A stretch of DNA of 64,000 nt, from contig CAJNDS010000535.1 of the NCBI GenBank assembly GCA_905221605.1, forward strand, positions 256,001-320,000, in the 5' to 3' direction. Positions 1-10,500 of this stretch are shown here, piece after piece (within the stretch, counting starts at the first letter, position 1; every line of letters begins with the position of its first letter). The DNA comes from Symbiodinium natans (Eukaryota; Sar; Dinophyceae; Suessiales; Symbiodiniaceae). Both the position numbers and the translations under genes were made by a program. The notes below the pieces were generated by a model, which made no database searches, was not told the origin of the DNA, and saw only the letters and a list, made by a program, of their open reading frames with translations.

Positions 1-114
1 AAACCCTAGCCCTAAACCCTAAACCCGAACCCTAAACCCTAAACCCTAAACCCTAAACCCTAAATCCTAAACCCTAGACCCTAGACCCTAAACCCTAAAC
101 CCTAAACCCTAACC
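1..114. repeat. Telomere-like CCCTAAA array at the left edge
   Basis: Degenerate (CCCTAAA)n with variants such as CCCGAA and CCCTAG. The C-rich strand reads inward, as at a left chromosome end, but similar arrays occur throughout the window, so this cannot be called a terminus. It lies directly before an AG acceptor at 119-120 and is more simply the 3' end of an intron of the AP2-repeat gene. Confidence 0.8.
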
Positions 115-120
115 CGGGAG

Positions 121-1364
121 GTAGCCAGGCGCCCATGGAGGAATCTCAGCGAGGTGGATCTGGCCGAGGTCGTCAACCTGGCGGCCACGGCTCTAGCAGC
201 TCCGCGCAGAAAGGTGGGAGACTTCTCTATAAGATTCCCCTTCCCCCAAAAGAGAATGTGTAGGGTTTAGGGTTTAGGGTTTAGGGTTTAGGGTTTAGGG
301 TTTAGCGTCTAGGATCTAGGGTTCTATACAAAGACCTCCTGACAGAAGGCGGAAACCAGAACAACCCCCAGGCGTTGGCGCAAGAAGAAGAGGCTGGAGA
401 ATCAGGCCAGGCATCGGCGTCCACAGACCCGGGTGCCAACCATGATCTGCAGAGACGGGTGCGGTCGCTGTTGCTTCGGGTGCTGCGCATGTGGCGGGCC
501 AGCCAGTATGATTTCGGTGTGATTGAGCACGTGCTCGGTTTCGTCCATGTGAAGATCGACAAGTTTGAGGAGAAGGTTGGAAGCATTCAAGATGCTGCAG
601 CTGGGAGGTGTTGGCAGGCCATCAAAGATGTAATTGATGAGCTGCAGGGCGTGGCTCGCGGTGCTTCCGGACTCCAGGCTTGCGAGGCCAAGAGACGCGA
701 ACGGCTCTTTAGACGGTTTCAGCGCCAAAGCGGGGTGCAAAACATTTGCTGGAAAAAGGAAATTGCGAGCTGGCGAGTGCAGCGGGTGGAAGCCGGCAAG
801 CACAAGGCGGTCCACTTCCCCATCTCCAAGCACACGAAGGAGGGCCTCTCTGAGGAGGAGGCGGTGGCGGCCGCACTGGAGGAGGCCAAGGCGCACCGCG
901 AGGAGCTGGTGCGCCAAGGCAAGCTGCAGCCTTCGAAGCCCAAAGCCACCGGTTCCATGGTCAGGGGCGTCAAATTCAACACAGGAGGAAGTTTTCGGGT
1001 CCAAATCACCAACCCACGCACCAAGAAGCGCCAAGGCGGCACCTTCAAGACGCTGGCGGAGGCCGAGGCCAAGGCGCAGGAGCTGGCCAAGGAGTGGGGC
1101 CTCCACGACGAGGAGGTGGCGGTGGAGCGGCTCTCGGAGCTCCCGCACTTCGAGCCGCTCGCGCCGGAGCCGGGAGTGAAGTGGAGGCGCGGTGCGCAGC
1201 ATTGGCGAGCCCAGTGCCACGTCAACAGCAAGAATCGCAATTTCACCGTGAAGCCCAAAGACTATTCGGAGAAGGAGGTGGAGAAGGCCTGGAAGCAGGC
1301 GGTGGCCTGGCGCAAGCAGCAGGAGAAGGAGAGAGAGCAGGCCGAGCGAGCTCGAAAGCGCTAA
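121..1364 (+). CDS. AP2-repeat protein, copy 1 (last two exons; 5' part outside window)
   Basis: Two exons are seen: 121-213 (phase 0, 31 codons, contains SEVDLAEVVNLAATALA, donor GTGGGA) and 372-1364 (acceptor CCCCAG, stop TAA). The big exon holds three AP2/ERF-like modules, each a GV start, a tryptophan or aromatic-rich strand, a basic strand and an amphipathic helix. They start near SGVQNICW (about residue 120 of the exon), GVKFNTGGSFRVQ (about 195) and GVKWRRGAQHWRAQ (about 265). AP2 domains bind DNA and are abundant in dinoflagellates and apicomplexans, so a nuclear DNA-binding role is likely; the target is unknown. The upstream exons should lie left of the window, by comparison with the next copies. 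The stop comes slightly early and is followed by a decayed extra copy of the C-terminal module at 1365-1547. Confidence 0.72.
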
Positions 1365-1547
1365 GGGCCGCGAAGTTCGGGATTCACGTGGAAGTCGAGG
1401 TGGTACCCGGGAAGCTGCTCTAAGAGCTCCCACACTTGGACGCGTGAGGGCTCAAAGATCTCGGTGAAGGAGGTGGAGGAGGCGTAGAAGCAGGCGATGG
1501 CCTGGCGCGAGCAGCAGAAGGAGCAGCGCAAGGAGACAAAGCAGTGA
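1365..1547 (+). pseudogene. Decayed duplicate of the AP2 C-terminal module
   Basis: Directly after the stop of copy 1 the sequence again resembles the C-terminal module. It has a broken GGTGAAGGAGGTGGAGGAGG stretch with a stop, then codons for MAWREQQKEQRK and a terminal ACAAAGCAGTGA like the ends of copies 2 and 3. In-frame stops interrupt it. This suggests that copy 1 once had one more module, or that an unequal exchange duplicated the gene end. Confidence 0.55.
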
Positions 1548-2377
1548 GGAGAGGCACCTGCCCTGAGACGCGAACTGGAAGCTGAGTTTAGGCCCGTGTA
1601 GTCAGAATCGAAATTATATATCCCTAAACCCTAGTTACTAGCCATAATTTAAGCCTTGGCATCCTGATGCCAAGCCCAAACCCCAAACCGCTTTAATTCA
1701 CCAGCATCCGCTGCGAGCGTCCCGCGAGCTGTGAGCTCTCACGCCTGGAAAGTTCAGGTTTGTTGGGTGTTTAGAGTTCAGGGTTTGGGGTTTAGGGTTT
1801 AGAGTTTTAGGGTTTTAGGGTTTAAGGGTTTAAGGGTTTAGGGGTTTAGTGTTTAGAGAGTCAGGGTTTGGGGCTTAGGGTTTAGAGTTTTTAGGGTTTG
1901 GGGTTTACAGGGTCTAGCGCACCTGTTTTGACCCTGAAACCCGCACCCTGAGCTTCGGATCATGGGTTCCCCTACTAATTACCCCTCTCTACACTACCCC
2001 CCCCCCCCCCCCGGTCTCGCCATAGTTACGGCAATTTAGGGATATTTAATTAAGCCTGGATAAACCCTAAACCCTAAACCCTAAACCCTAAATAGTAGGT
2101 AGTAGGAGAACCCATGATAAGATGGCGAGCTGATGTCCGGAAAGTTTGGGCTTGCTCAGGGGTTGGGAGGTCTCAGTGTTGGCCGAAAAGGGATTAGGGT
2201 TTAGGGTTTAGGGTTTAGGTTTTTGTTCGGGTTTGTTGAGTTCGGGTTTAGGGGATTAGGGGCTTCGTGGTTTAGGATTTGGGGTTTAATTGAGAGTTGG
2301 GGTTAGGACTTGGGGTTTGGTTACGATTCAGGGTGTAGGGGTTTAGGTTTAGGGCCCTCAAACCTAAACCTAAACCA
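1548..2377. other. Intergenic spacer of tandem unit 1
   Basis: Mostly degenerate TTTAGGG-type repeat (1770-1920 and 2185-2350), a C16 run near 1999-2014 and short unique pieces shared with the matching spacer of unit 2 (6545-7537) and unit 3 (11685-12300). No reading frame of note is seen. Promoter and poly(A) signals are not recognisable; dinoflagellate genes usually lack TATA boxes and canonical poly(A) signals. Confidence 0.6.
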
Positions 2378-5300
2378 ATGTCCGTACAAGGGAATGGGGC
2401 TCCAGGCGGGCAGATTGTCGATGCTAGGCTCTCATCATCTCCGTAAGCTCGGGCCCACAGAGAAGGCAGATTGACGAGTTTAGTTGATTAGGGCTTGGGG
2501 CTTAGGGTTTCAGGGTTTAGGGTTATTAGGGCTTAGTGCTTAGGGCTTAGGGTTTTGGATCATAGGCTTCTTTGATTGGGTTTTGGGCTCAGGGCCCATG
2601 GTGTAGGGTTTTAACCCACTACCAGACCTTTGTGCTCAAGAGGTTGTGTGACTGGGTGAACAGCTCCCTCGCGCCTACTGGACTCTTGTGCAATCTTGTG
2701 CAAGGAACTTGCACGAAGTTATTCGTGATGAAGGATACGCTACTTTTTGCTAGATATCAATATTGTTTGATCCGAACACATGGCCATCCGGCCAAGCAGA
2801 AAGCTGTCAAGCAGCTCCATCAAGAAGCAGCTGTGGCGCAAGCACGCTCGCAGATACCATGCCCAGGCAAACAAGTCATGGGTGAGGCTGGACTGGATTT
2901 AGGAATTGATGTCTTTCTGACTTCTTTGGTTCAGGTTACTTTAAACCCTAAACCCTAAACCCTGGACCCTAAACTCGAAGCTGAACAGAGCTGCGATTCG
3001 TTTTAAGTGAGCTGAAGCCTGTGCGTAAGTAGCTGGAATCTCCAAAAGCAAATGGGGGAACGCATAACATAAGCCGTACATGACCCATATTCTGCCTACC
3101 CCGAAAGCCTAGCTTAAGAACCCCAAAACCTACGTGCTTGAAGGTTATTATATCCCTTTATAGGATTCTTCCAGAACCTACAAGAAAGGTAGTTTTTGGG
3201 GAATTCTTAAGGTACCAAAGTCTCACCCAGGATCGGCAAGTACTCGCAGGAACTGGATCGCTTCGACAACGAAGATGTGCGAAAGCATGCCGCGCATGTG
3301 GCGTCCTGGATCGCCTATGGCCCGCAACCTGCCAGGTCTGGTAGTCTTTTCACAGAGTGCTCGGACCGGCCCTTGTTCCCGTTGGTTAGGGTTTAGGGTT
3401 TAGGGTTTAGGGTTTAGGGTTTAGGGTTTAGGGTTTAGGGTTTAGGGTTTAGGGTTTAGGGTTTAGGGTTTAGGGTTTAGGGTTTAGGGTTTAGGGTTTA
3501 GGGTTTAGGGCGAAGACCCGGAGTAGACCCTTATTCCCCTTTTTCAGGGCAGGGGTTTCCCTTATAATCCCCTTAACAACAAAAAGGCTACCCTCTTTAT
3601 TCCCAGGGTACTCCTGAGTCTAGTAGTTGAACTTTAAGCTTTTTGGGTTTTACTTCTTTAGAAGAAATGAAAAAGTTTAACCTTTTCTTCCGCCGTGGTT
3701 ATTGGAGAGGTGAGTATAAGTTTCGGCAGAGGGCTGCGTCTTGTAAGGTCTACATTCGGGTTCTTCATAGGCAATTCAGCCACATAATCAGGGGTTGTCA
3801 TGTCTCTCCACGAGGTTCGGGGCTAATAGTTTCCAGGTGTCCGTTCCCAGAACCAAGGAAAGCCCGTATTCCAAAGACGGCTGAGATCGAACTCTTGCAG
3901 AAATACATCGCCAAATTGAGAGGTGGCCTCCTACCTGAACGTTTGCAAGTGCCTTGGGGACCAAATGAACCCCAACATTGTGGTCATATATCCTATACTA
4001 CTGCAATCAGTCCCTATCATAGGGGTACATGAATCATAAACCCGAAGCCCTAAGCCCCAAACCTTAAACCCTTTTAGGGTTCATTTCGTCCACAAGGTGG
4101 TCCTACCAGACGCGAAGACTGCGCTGCAGTCGGCCTTCACGATAGGAGAGGTCAGCGAGGTCCCTTGGATAAACCATTCCCTTTGTAAGGGTGTCTGGGG
4201 TTTAGGGTTTAGGGTTTAGGGCTAGGACCCAAAGAGTAGGCCCCCCTTCCCTTTTTTGTTGAGTTTAGGTTCCCCGTAAGCCCCGCTAAACCAAAAAATC
4301 ACGCTTGGGTCTGGCCTAATCCCGAAACCTGGTTTAGGGTTTAGGGTTTAGGGGATTGTGACCATACTTCTTCGAGCTCATGCAGCATGTAGGAGCCCCA
4401 AGACCCTATACCCCGAGGTCTGGAGACAGGCAGCGCACAAGCTGCAAAGGATTCTCGACAAGTTCCGCTGCTGCCGGCCGCCAGCAGACCAAGTGCTCGC
4501 CGTGGCCGCAACGCACGAGAGTGCAGCAGAGGATGTAGCCCCTTGGGGACTACATCACGATCTGATCCATATAGTCCATCTTAGGACCCTAAACCCGAAT
4601 CCCTAAACCCTAAACCCTAAACCGGTTTTTGGTCTCTGGTCGTCTCCCAGGTTGTTGTGCCCGATGACGACGAACCTTCCCACGAAGACCCAGCATCTCT
4701 GGGCGCGTCCAGCCAGCATCTGCAGCTCTGTCGAAGGATTAACCAGTGCCTTGGGGACCAAATGAGCCCTGAAATGTGGGTCATAACCCTGTACAACTAC
4801 AATTCCTATCAAGGTATCTAATCCCTAAACCCTCAAACCCAAACCCTAAACAGTGCTGTAGTTCCTATGACCCATATACATCTTTTTAGGGTTCACTGGG
4901 TCCCCAAGGTGGGGTTTCCTGGATGATGTGCAGAAGCTGGAGCGCCTCCGCCAAGCTGAGGAGGTTCTAAACCCTAGACCCCAAACCCTAAACCCTAAGC
5001 CCTAAGCCCTAAGCCCTAAACCTTAAACCCTAAACCCTAAACCCTAAACCCTAAACCCTAAATTTAAGAGCCTCCGGCTCAAGCCGCCGACCCCGCCAGA
5101 GCATAGTTGAAAGGTCTAAACCCGCTCGTCGGCTCGCGTGACCAAACAAAGAAAGGGGGGTGCGAAGAAAGGTCGGGGGGGTAGGGGGGGGGGGGGGGGG
5201 GGGGGGGGGGCCGTTTTGGGGGGGTAAGGAGGGAGAGGGAGGTTTTCACCTCCAAACACGCCGCCAGGGTCGGCGGACCCTAAACCCTAAACCCTACCCC

Positions 5301-6544
5301 TAAACCCCAAACCCTAATCCCTAATCCCTGAACCCTAACCCCGGCAGGTAGCCAGGCGCCCGTGGAGGAACCTCACCGAGGTGGATCTGGCCGAGGTCGT
5401 CAACATGGCGGCCACGGCTCTTGCAGCTCCACGCAGAAAGGTGGGAGACTTCTCTATAGGATACCCCCAAAATAGAAATATAGGGTTTAGGGTTTAGCGT
5501 TTAGGGTTTAGGGTTTCGGGCTTAGGCCTCCTGACAGAAGGCGGAAACCAGAACAACCCCCAGGCGTTGGCGCAAGAAGAAGAGGCTGGAGAATCAGGCC
5601 AGGCAACGGCGTCCACAGACACTGGTGCTAAGCAAGATGTACAGAGACGGGTGCGGTCGCTGTTACTTCGGGCGCTGCGCATGTGGCGGACCAGCCACTA
5701 TGATTTCGGTCCGATTGAGCATGTGCTCGGTTTCGTCCATGTGAAGATCGACAAGTTTGAAGAGAAGGTCGGAAACATTCAAGATGCTGCAGCTGGGAGG
5801 TCTTGGCAGGCCATCAAAGATGTAATCGATGAGCTGCTGCAGGGCGTTGCTCATTGTGCTTCCGGACACCAGGCGTGCGAGGACAAGAGACGCGAACAGC
5901 TCCGGAGACGGTTTCAGCGCCAGAGCGGGGTGCAAAACATTTTCTGGCAAAAACACATTTCGAGCTGGCGAGTGGAGTGGCGGGAAGCCGGCAAGCGGAA
6001 GGGGCTCCACTTACCCATTTCCACGCACATAGCGGAGGGCCTCTCTGAGGAGGAGGCGGTGGCGGCCGCACTGGAAAAGGCCAAGCAGCACCGCGAGGAG
6101 CTGGTGCTCCAGGGCAAGCTGAAGCCCCCGAAGCCCAAAGCTACAGGTTCCACGGTGAGGGGCATCAAATACAACGCAGCAGGAAACTTTCGGGTACAAC
6201 TCACCAACCCACGCACCAAGAAGCGCGAAAATGGGGGCACCTTCAAGACGCTGGTGGAAGCCGAGACCAAGGCGCAGGAGCTGGCCAAGAAGTGGGGCCT
6301 GCGCGATGAGGAGGCGCAGCGGCTCTCGGATCTCCCGCACTTCGCGCCACTCGGGCCGCAGCTGGGAGTGAAGTGGAACCGTGGAGAGAAGGCCTGGCAT
6401 GCAACATGCGCTGTCGGAGGGAAGCAAAGGCACATGAGGTGCCGGCCCAAGGACTTCTCGGAGAAGGAGGTGGAGAAGGCCTGGCAGGAGGCGGTGGCCT
6501 GGCGCAAGCAGCAGGAGAAGGAGCGCAAGGAGAAAAAGCAGTGA
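2378..6544 (+). CDS. AP2-repeat protein, copy 2 (multi-exon, probably damaged in its first half)
   Basis: Proposed exons: 2378-2427 (ATG, MSVQGNGAPGGQIVDA, AG|GC donor), 2607-about 2740, 2800-2881, 3231-3335, 3837-3948, 4097-4159, 4386-4492, 4651-4745, 4909-4963, 5348-5440 and 5564-6544. Most later junctions join in frame; the acceptor before 3231 and the reading frame of 4386-4492 are uncertain. The last exon carries three AP2-like modules (GVQNIFW, GIKYNAAGNFRVQ, GVKWNRGEKAWHA) and ends in a lysine-rich tail with TGA. The earlier exons resemble no family I recognise; they are basic and helical. Exon 2 carries a 10-bp duplication (AATCTTGTGC) that shifts the frame, and the intron before 2800 has lost its donor, so this copy may be a pseudogene or use other splice forms. 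The exons cross the tandem-unit boundary at about 5348. Confidence 0.6.
3386..3510. repeat. Interstitial (TTTAGGG)n array
   Basis: About 17 near-perfect TTTAGGG units, one of the cleanest arrays in the window. It sits in the intron that follows exon 3231-3335 of AP2 copy 2 and is absent from the matching intron of copy 3, so it was gained or lost after the duplication. Confidence 0.9.
3949..4096 (+). mobile_element. Introner-like intron with terminal inverted repeats (AP2 copy 2)
   Basis: 148-nt intron, GTGCCT donor and CACAAG acceptor. Its 5' arm CTTGGGGACCAAATGAACCC (3953-3972) matches the reverse complement of its last 20 nt at 18 of 20 positions. The same arms bound the intron at 4746-4908 and the matching introns of copy 3. 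Introns with terminal inverted repeats are known as introner elements in dinoflagellates such as Amoebophrya. That this one is transposon-derived is inference. Confidence 0.65.
4746..4908 (+). mobile_element. Second introner-like intron of the same family
   Basis: 163-nt intron between the exons ending ...RRIN and starting WGFLDD (split codon CA|G). The 5' arm starts CTTGGGGACCAAATGAGCCC and the 3' arm is close to its reverse complement (about 18 of 21). Sharing arms with the intron at 3949-4096 but lying at a different place in the same gene indicates a mobile family rather than a simple duplication. Confidence 0.62.
5184..5210. repeat. Homopolymer G27
   Basis: Uninterrupted run of 27 G on the + strand in the intron before exon 5348-5440. 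Similar long G or C runs occur at 20735-20761, 22309-22334 and 53237-53281. Length is prone to assembly error. Confidence 0.85.
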
Positions 6545-7537
6545 GGAGAAGCATCTGCCCTGAGACGCGATTCCAAAACTGGAAGCTGAGGGCCGCTGTA
6601 TCATAGTAGCAATTTGGGTTTAGGGTTTAGGGTGTTAGGGTTAGTTTTTAGGGTTTAGGGTTTCATGAGAACGATTTAGGTAAGTCTCGAAATTCATGTT
6701 ACTAAACCCTAATTACTAACCATAAATTAAGCCTTCGCATCCTTGAGCCTGAATTAGAGAACTACCCATGTAGTCATAACCGTAATAGTATAACCCTAAA
6801 CCCGGATATACTAACCATAACTTAAGCCTTCTCATCCTTAAGCCAAGCCTAAACCCCAAGCCGATGTAATTCACCAGCATCCGCTGCGAGCGTCCGCGAG
6901 CCGTGAGCTCTCACGTCTGGAAAGTTCAGGTTTGTTGTTTGGGGTTCAGGGTTGAGAGTTCAGTGTTTAGGGTTTAGAGTTCAGGGCTTGGGGTTTAGGG
7001 TTTCGAGTTCAGGGTTTGGGGTTTACAGGGTTTAGCGCACCTGTTTGACCCTGAAACCTGAACTTTGATCCTTAAGATCATGTGTTTCCCCTACTAATTA
7101 CCCCCCTCTATACTACCCCCCCCCCCCCCGGTAGGTTTCGCCATATTAAGGCAATTTTGGAAAACGTAAGCCATGATGATGTAAGGAGGGAACCTAGCGG
7201 GGGTGGTATGGAGGGGGGTAGTAGGAGAACCCATGATGAGATGGAGAGCTGATGTCTGCAAGGTTTGGGCTTGCTCGGGGGTTGGGAGGTCTCAGTGTTG
7301 GCCGAAAAGGGATTAGTTTTTTGTTCGGGTTTGTTGAGTTCGGGTTTAGGGGATTAGGGGCTTCGGGGTTTAGGATTTGGGCTGTAATTAGGACTTGGGG
7401 TTAGGGGTTTACGATTCAGGGTGTAGGGGTTTAGGGCTTAGGGCCCTAGACCCTAAACCCTAAACCCTAAACCCTAAACCCTAAACCCTAAACCATAAAC
7501 CCTAAACCCTAAACCCTAAACCCTAAACCCTAAACTA
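6545..7537. other. Intergenic spacer of tandem unit 2
   Basis: Homologous to 1548-2377. It holds scattered TTTAGGG and CCCTAAA repeats (7445-7535 is a cleaner CCCTAAA run), a C run near 7117-7129 and no convincing coding sequence. Confidence 0.6.
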
Positions 7538-10500
7538 ATGCCCGTACAAGGGAAGGGGGCTCCAGGCGGGCAGGTTGTCGATGCTAGGCTCTTGTCATCT
7601 CCGAAACGCGTCCGGCCCACAGAGAAGGCAGATTGACGAGTTATTAGTTGATTGCTGGATTGGGTTTAGGGTTTCGGGTTTCGGGTTTAGGGTTTCGGGG
7701 TTAGGGTTTAGGGTTTAGGGTTTATGGGGCTTAGGGTTTAGGGTTTAGGGTTATGGGTTATTAGGGCTTAGGGTTGTTAGGGCTTAGGGTTTTGGATCAG
7801 AGGCTTCTTTGATTGGGTTTTGGGCTCAGGGCCCAGAATGTAGGGTTTAAACCCACTACCAGACCTTTGTGCTCAAGAGGTTGTGTGATTGGGTGAACAG
7901 CTCCCTGGCGCCTCTTGGGCTCTTGTGCAAGGAACTTACACGAAGGTTTTCATGACGAAGGATACGTTACTTATTACTAGATATCCATATTGTGGTAAGG
8001 CCATTTTGGTATTCCCAGAACAGGAGACCTCCGTATATATTCTGAATAAGTATGAGGGCTTACGAAAGTATGGGGACCCCTAGTCCCTGACAATGAGGGC
8101 CCCCCATAAGGTACCCCTAATCTCGTACACCCCAATATCCCTAAGCCCGAAGCCCTAAACCCTAAACCCTAGCATGATATATCGGGGACCAGGGGTTGGG
8201 GATTGCGCTTGTGCTTATACGTGTCGACTGATAGCTTTTGGGGTTTAGGGTTTAGGGGTTAGGTTTAGGGTTAGGGATAGAAGCGCATCCGACAACGGCG
8301 GGGACATACTTGATCCGAACACATGGCCATCGGGCCAAGCAGAAAGCTGTCAAGCAGCTCCATCAAGAAGCAGCTGTGGCGCAAGCACGCTCGCAGATAC
8401 CATGCCCAGGCAAACAAGTCATGGGTGATGCCGGACTGGATTTAGGAATTGATGTCTTTGGTTCAGAATACTTTAAACCCTAAACCCTGGACCCTAAACT
8501 CTGAACTGAACACAGCTGCCATTCGACTTAAGTGAGCTGAAGCCTGTGCGTAAGTAGCTGGAATCTCCAAAAGCAAATGGGGGAACGCAGAACAGAAGCC
8601 GCACATGACCCATATTCCCCCTACCCCGAAAGCCGACCTTAAGAACCCCAAAACCTACGTGTTTGTAGGTTAGTATCTCCCTGATAGGGTTCTTCGGGAG
8701 CCTACAAAAAAGGTAGGTTTTGGGGAATTCTTAAGGCTGCCAAAGTCTCACCCAGGATCGGCAAGTACTTGCAGGAGTTGGGTCGCTTCGACAACGAAGA
8801 TGTGCGAAAGCACGCGGCGCATGTGGCGTCCTGGATCGCCTATGGCCCGAATCCAGGTAGGCTTTGGGGAGATTTTTACCTAAACCCTACTAAAGCTCTA
8901 CTCCTGGGTCTAGTAGTTGAACTTAAAGCTTTTGGGGTTTTACTCATTTAGAAGGAATAAAAAAAGTTTAACCTTCCTTTCCGCCTTGGTTATTGGAGAA
9001 GTGAGTATAAGTGCGGGCGGAGGGCTGCGTCTTGTAAAGTCTACGTTCTGGTTCTTAATAGGGAATTCAGCTACATAATCGCGGGTTCTCATGTCTCTCC
9101 ACGAGGTTCGGGGCTGATGGTTTCCAGGAGTCCGTTCCCAGAACCAAGGAAAGCCCGTATTCCAAAGACGGCTGAGATCGAGCTCTTGCGGAAATACATG
9201 GCCAAATTGAGAGGTGGCCTCCTACCTGAACGTTTGCAAGTGCCTTGGGGACCAAATAAAACCCCAACATTGTGGTCATATAGCCTAGTCTACTGCAATC
9301 AATCCCTACTAGTATCACACGGCACATGAATCATAAACCCGAAGCCTTAAGCCCGAAACCCGAATCCTTTTTAGGGTTCATTTGGTCCACAAGGTGGTCC
9401 TACCAGACGCGAAGACTGCGCTGCAGTCGGCCTTCACGATGGGAGAGGCCAGCGAAGTCCCTTGGATAAACCGTGCTAGGACCCAGAGTAGGCCCTCATT
9501 CCCTTTGTAAGGGTTTCTGATATTTAGGGTTTAGGGCTAGGACCCAAAGAGTAGACCTCTTATTCCCTTTTTCTTGGGTTTAGGTTCCTCCATAAGCCCC
9601 GCTAAACCAAAAAGGGCATCCTTTCATTCCTAGGTTACTCTTGGGTCTAAGCCCGAAACCTCCTGCTACTTCAATCCCTGTTGTTATGTTTATGGATTGT
9701 AACTATACTTCTTCGAGCTCATGCAGCATGTAGGAGCCCCAAGACCCTATACCCCGAGGTCTGGGGAGAGGCAGCGCACAAGCTGCAAAGGATTCTCGAC
9801 AAGTTCTGCTGCTGCCGGCCGCCAGCAGACCCAGTGCTCGCTGTGGCCGCAAACCACGAGAGTGCAGCAGAGGATGTCGCCCCTTGGGGACTACAGATAT
9901 GGTCCATATAGTCCTTAGGACCGTATACCCTAAACCCGAAGCCCTGAACCCTAAACCCTGAACCGGTTTTTGGTCTCTGGTCGTCTCCCAGGTTGTTGTG
10001 CCCGAGGACGACGAAGCTTCCCACGAAGACCCAGCATCTCTGGGCGTGTCCAGCCAGCATCTGCAGCTCTGTCGAAGGATTAACCAGTGCCTTGGGGGGA
10101 GCAAATGAACCCTAAAGTTGGGGTAATGGACCCTCGATTACTAGCTTTAAACCCTAAACCCTAAACCCTAGACCCTAAACCCTAGACCCTAAACCCTAAA
10201 CCCTAAACCTATTGGGGTAGATGAACCCTAAAAGGTGGGGTTTCCTGGATGACGTGCAGAAGCTGGAGCGCCTCCGCCAAGCTGAGGAGGTCCAAAACCC
10301 TATAAACCCTATAAACCCTATAAACCCTATAAACCCTATATAAACCCTCTAAACCCTCAAAACCCTCCAGACCCTAAACCCTAAACCCTAGCCCTAAACC
10401 CTAAACCCTAAACCCGCTAGGTAGCCAGGCGCCCGTGGAGGAATCTCAGCGAGGTGGATCTGGCCGAGGTCGTCAACCTGGCGGCCACGGCTCTTGCAGC

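Noticed and set aside
1-114. A chromosome end
   Set aside because: Longer and cleaner telomere-type arrays occur deep inside the window, and an exon acceptor follows at once.
402-1433. Minus-strand open frame of 343 codons, and similar ones opposite the AP2 exons at 6011-6604 and 10731-11711
   Set aside because: They mirror the GC-rich plus-strand AP2 exon. The plus frame has conserved AP2-like modules in all three copies; the minus frames have no family signal.
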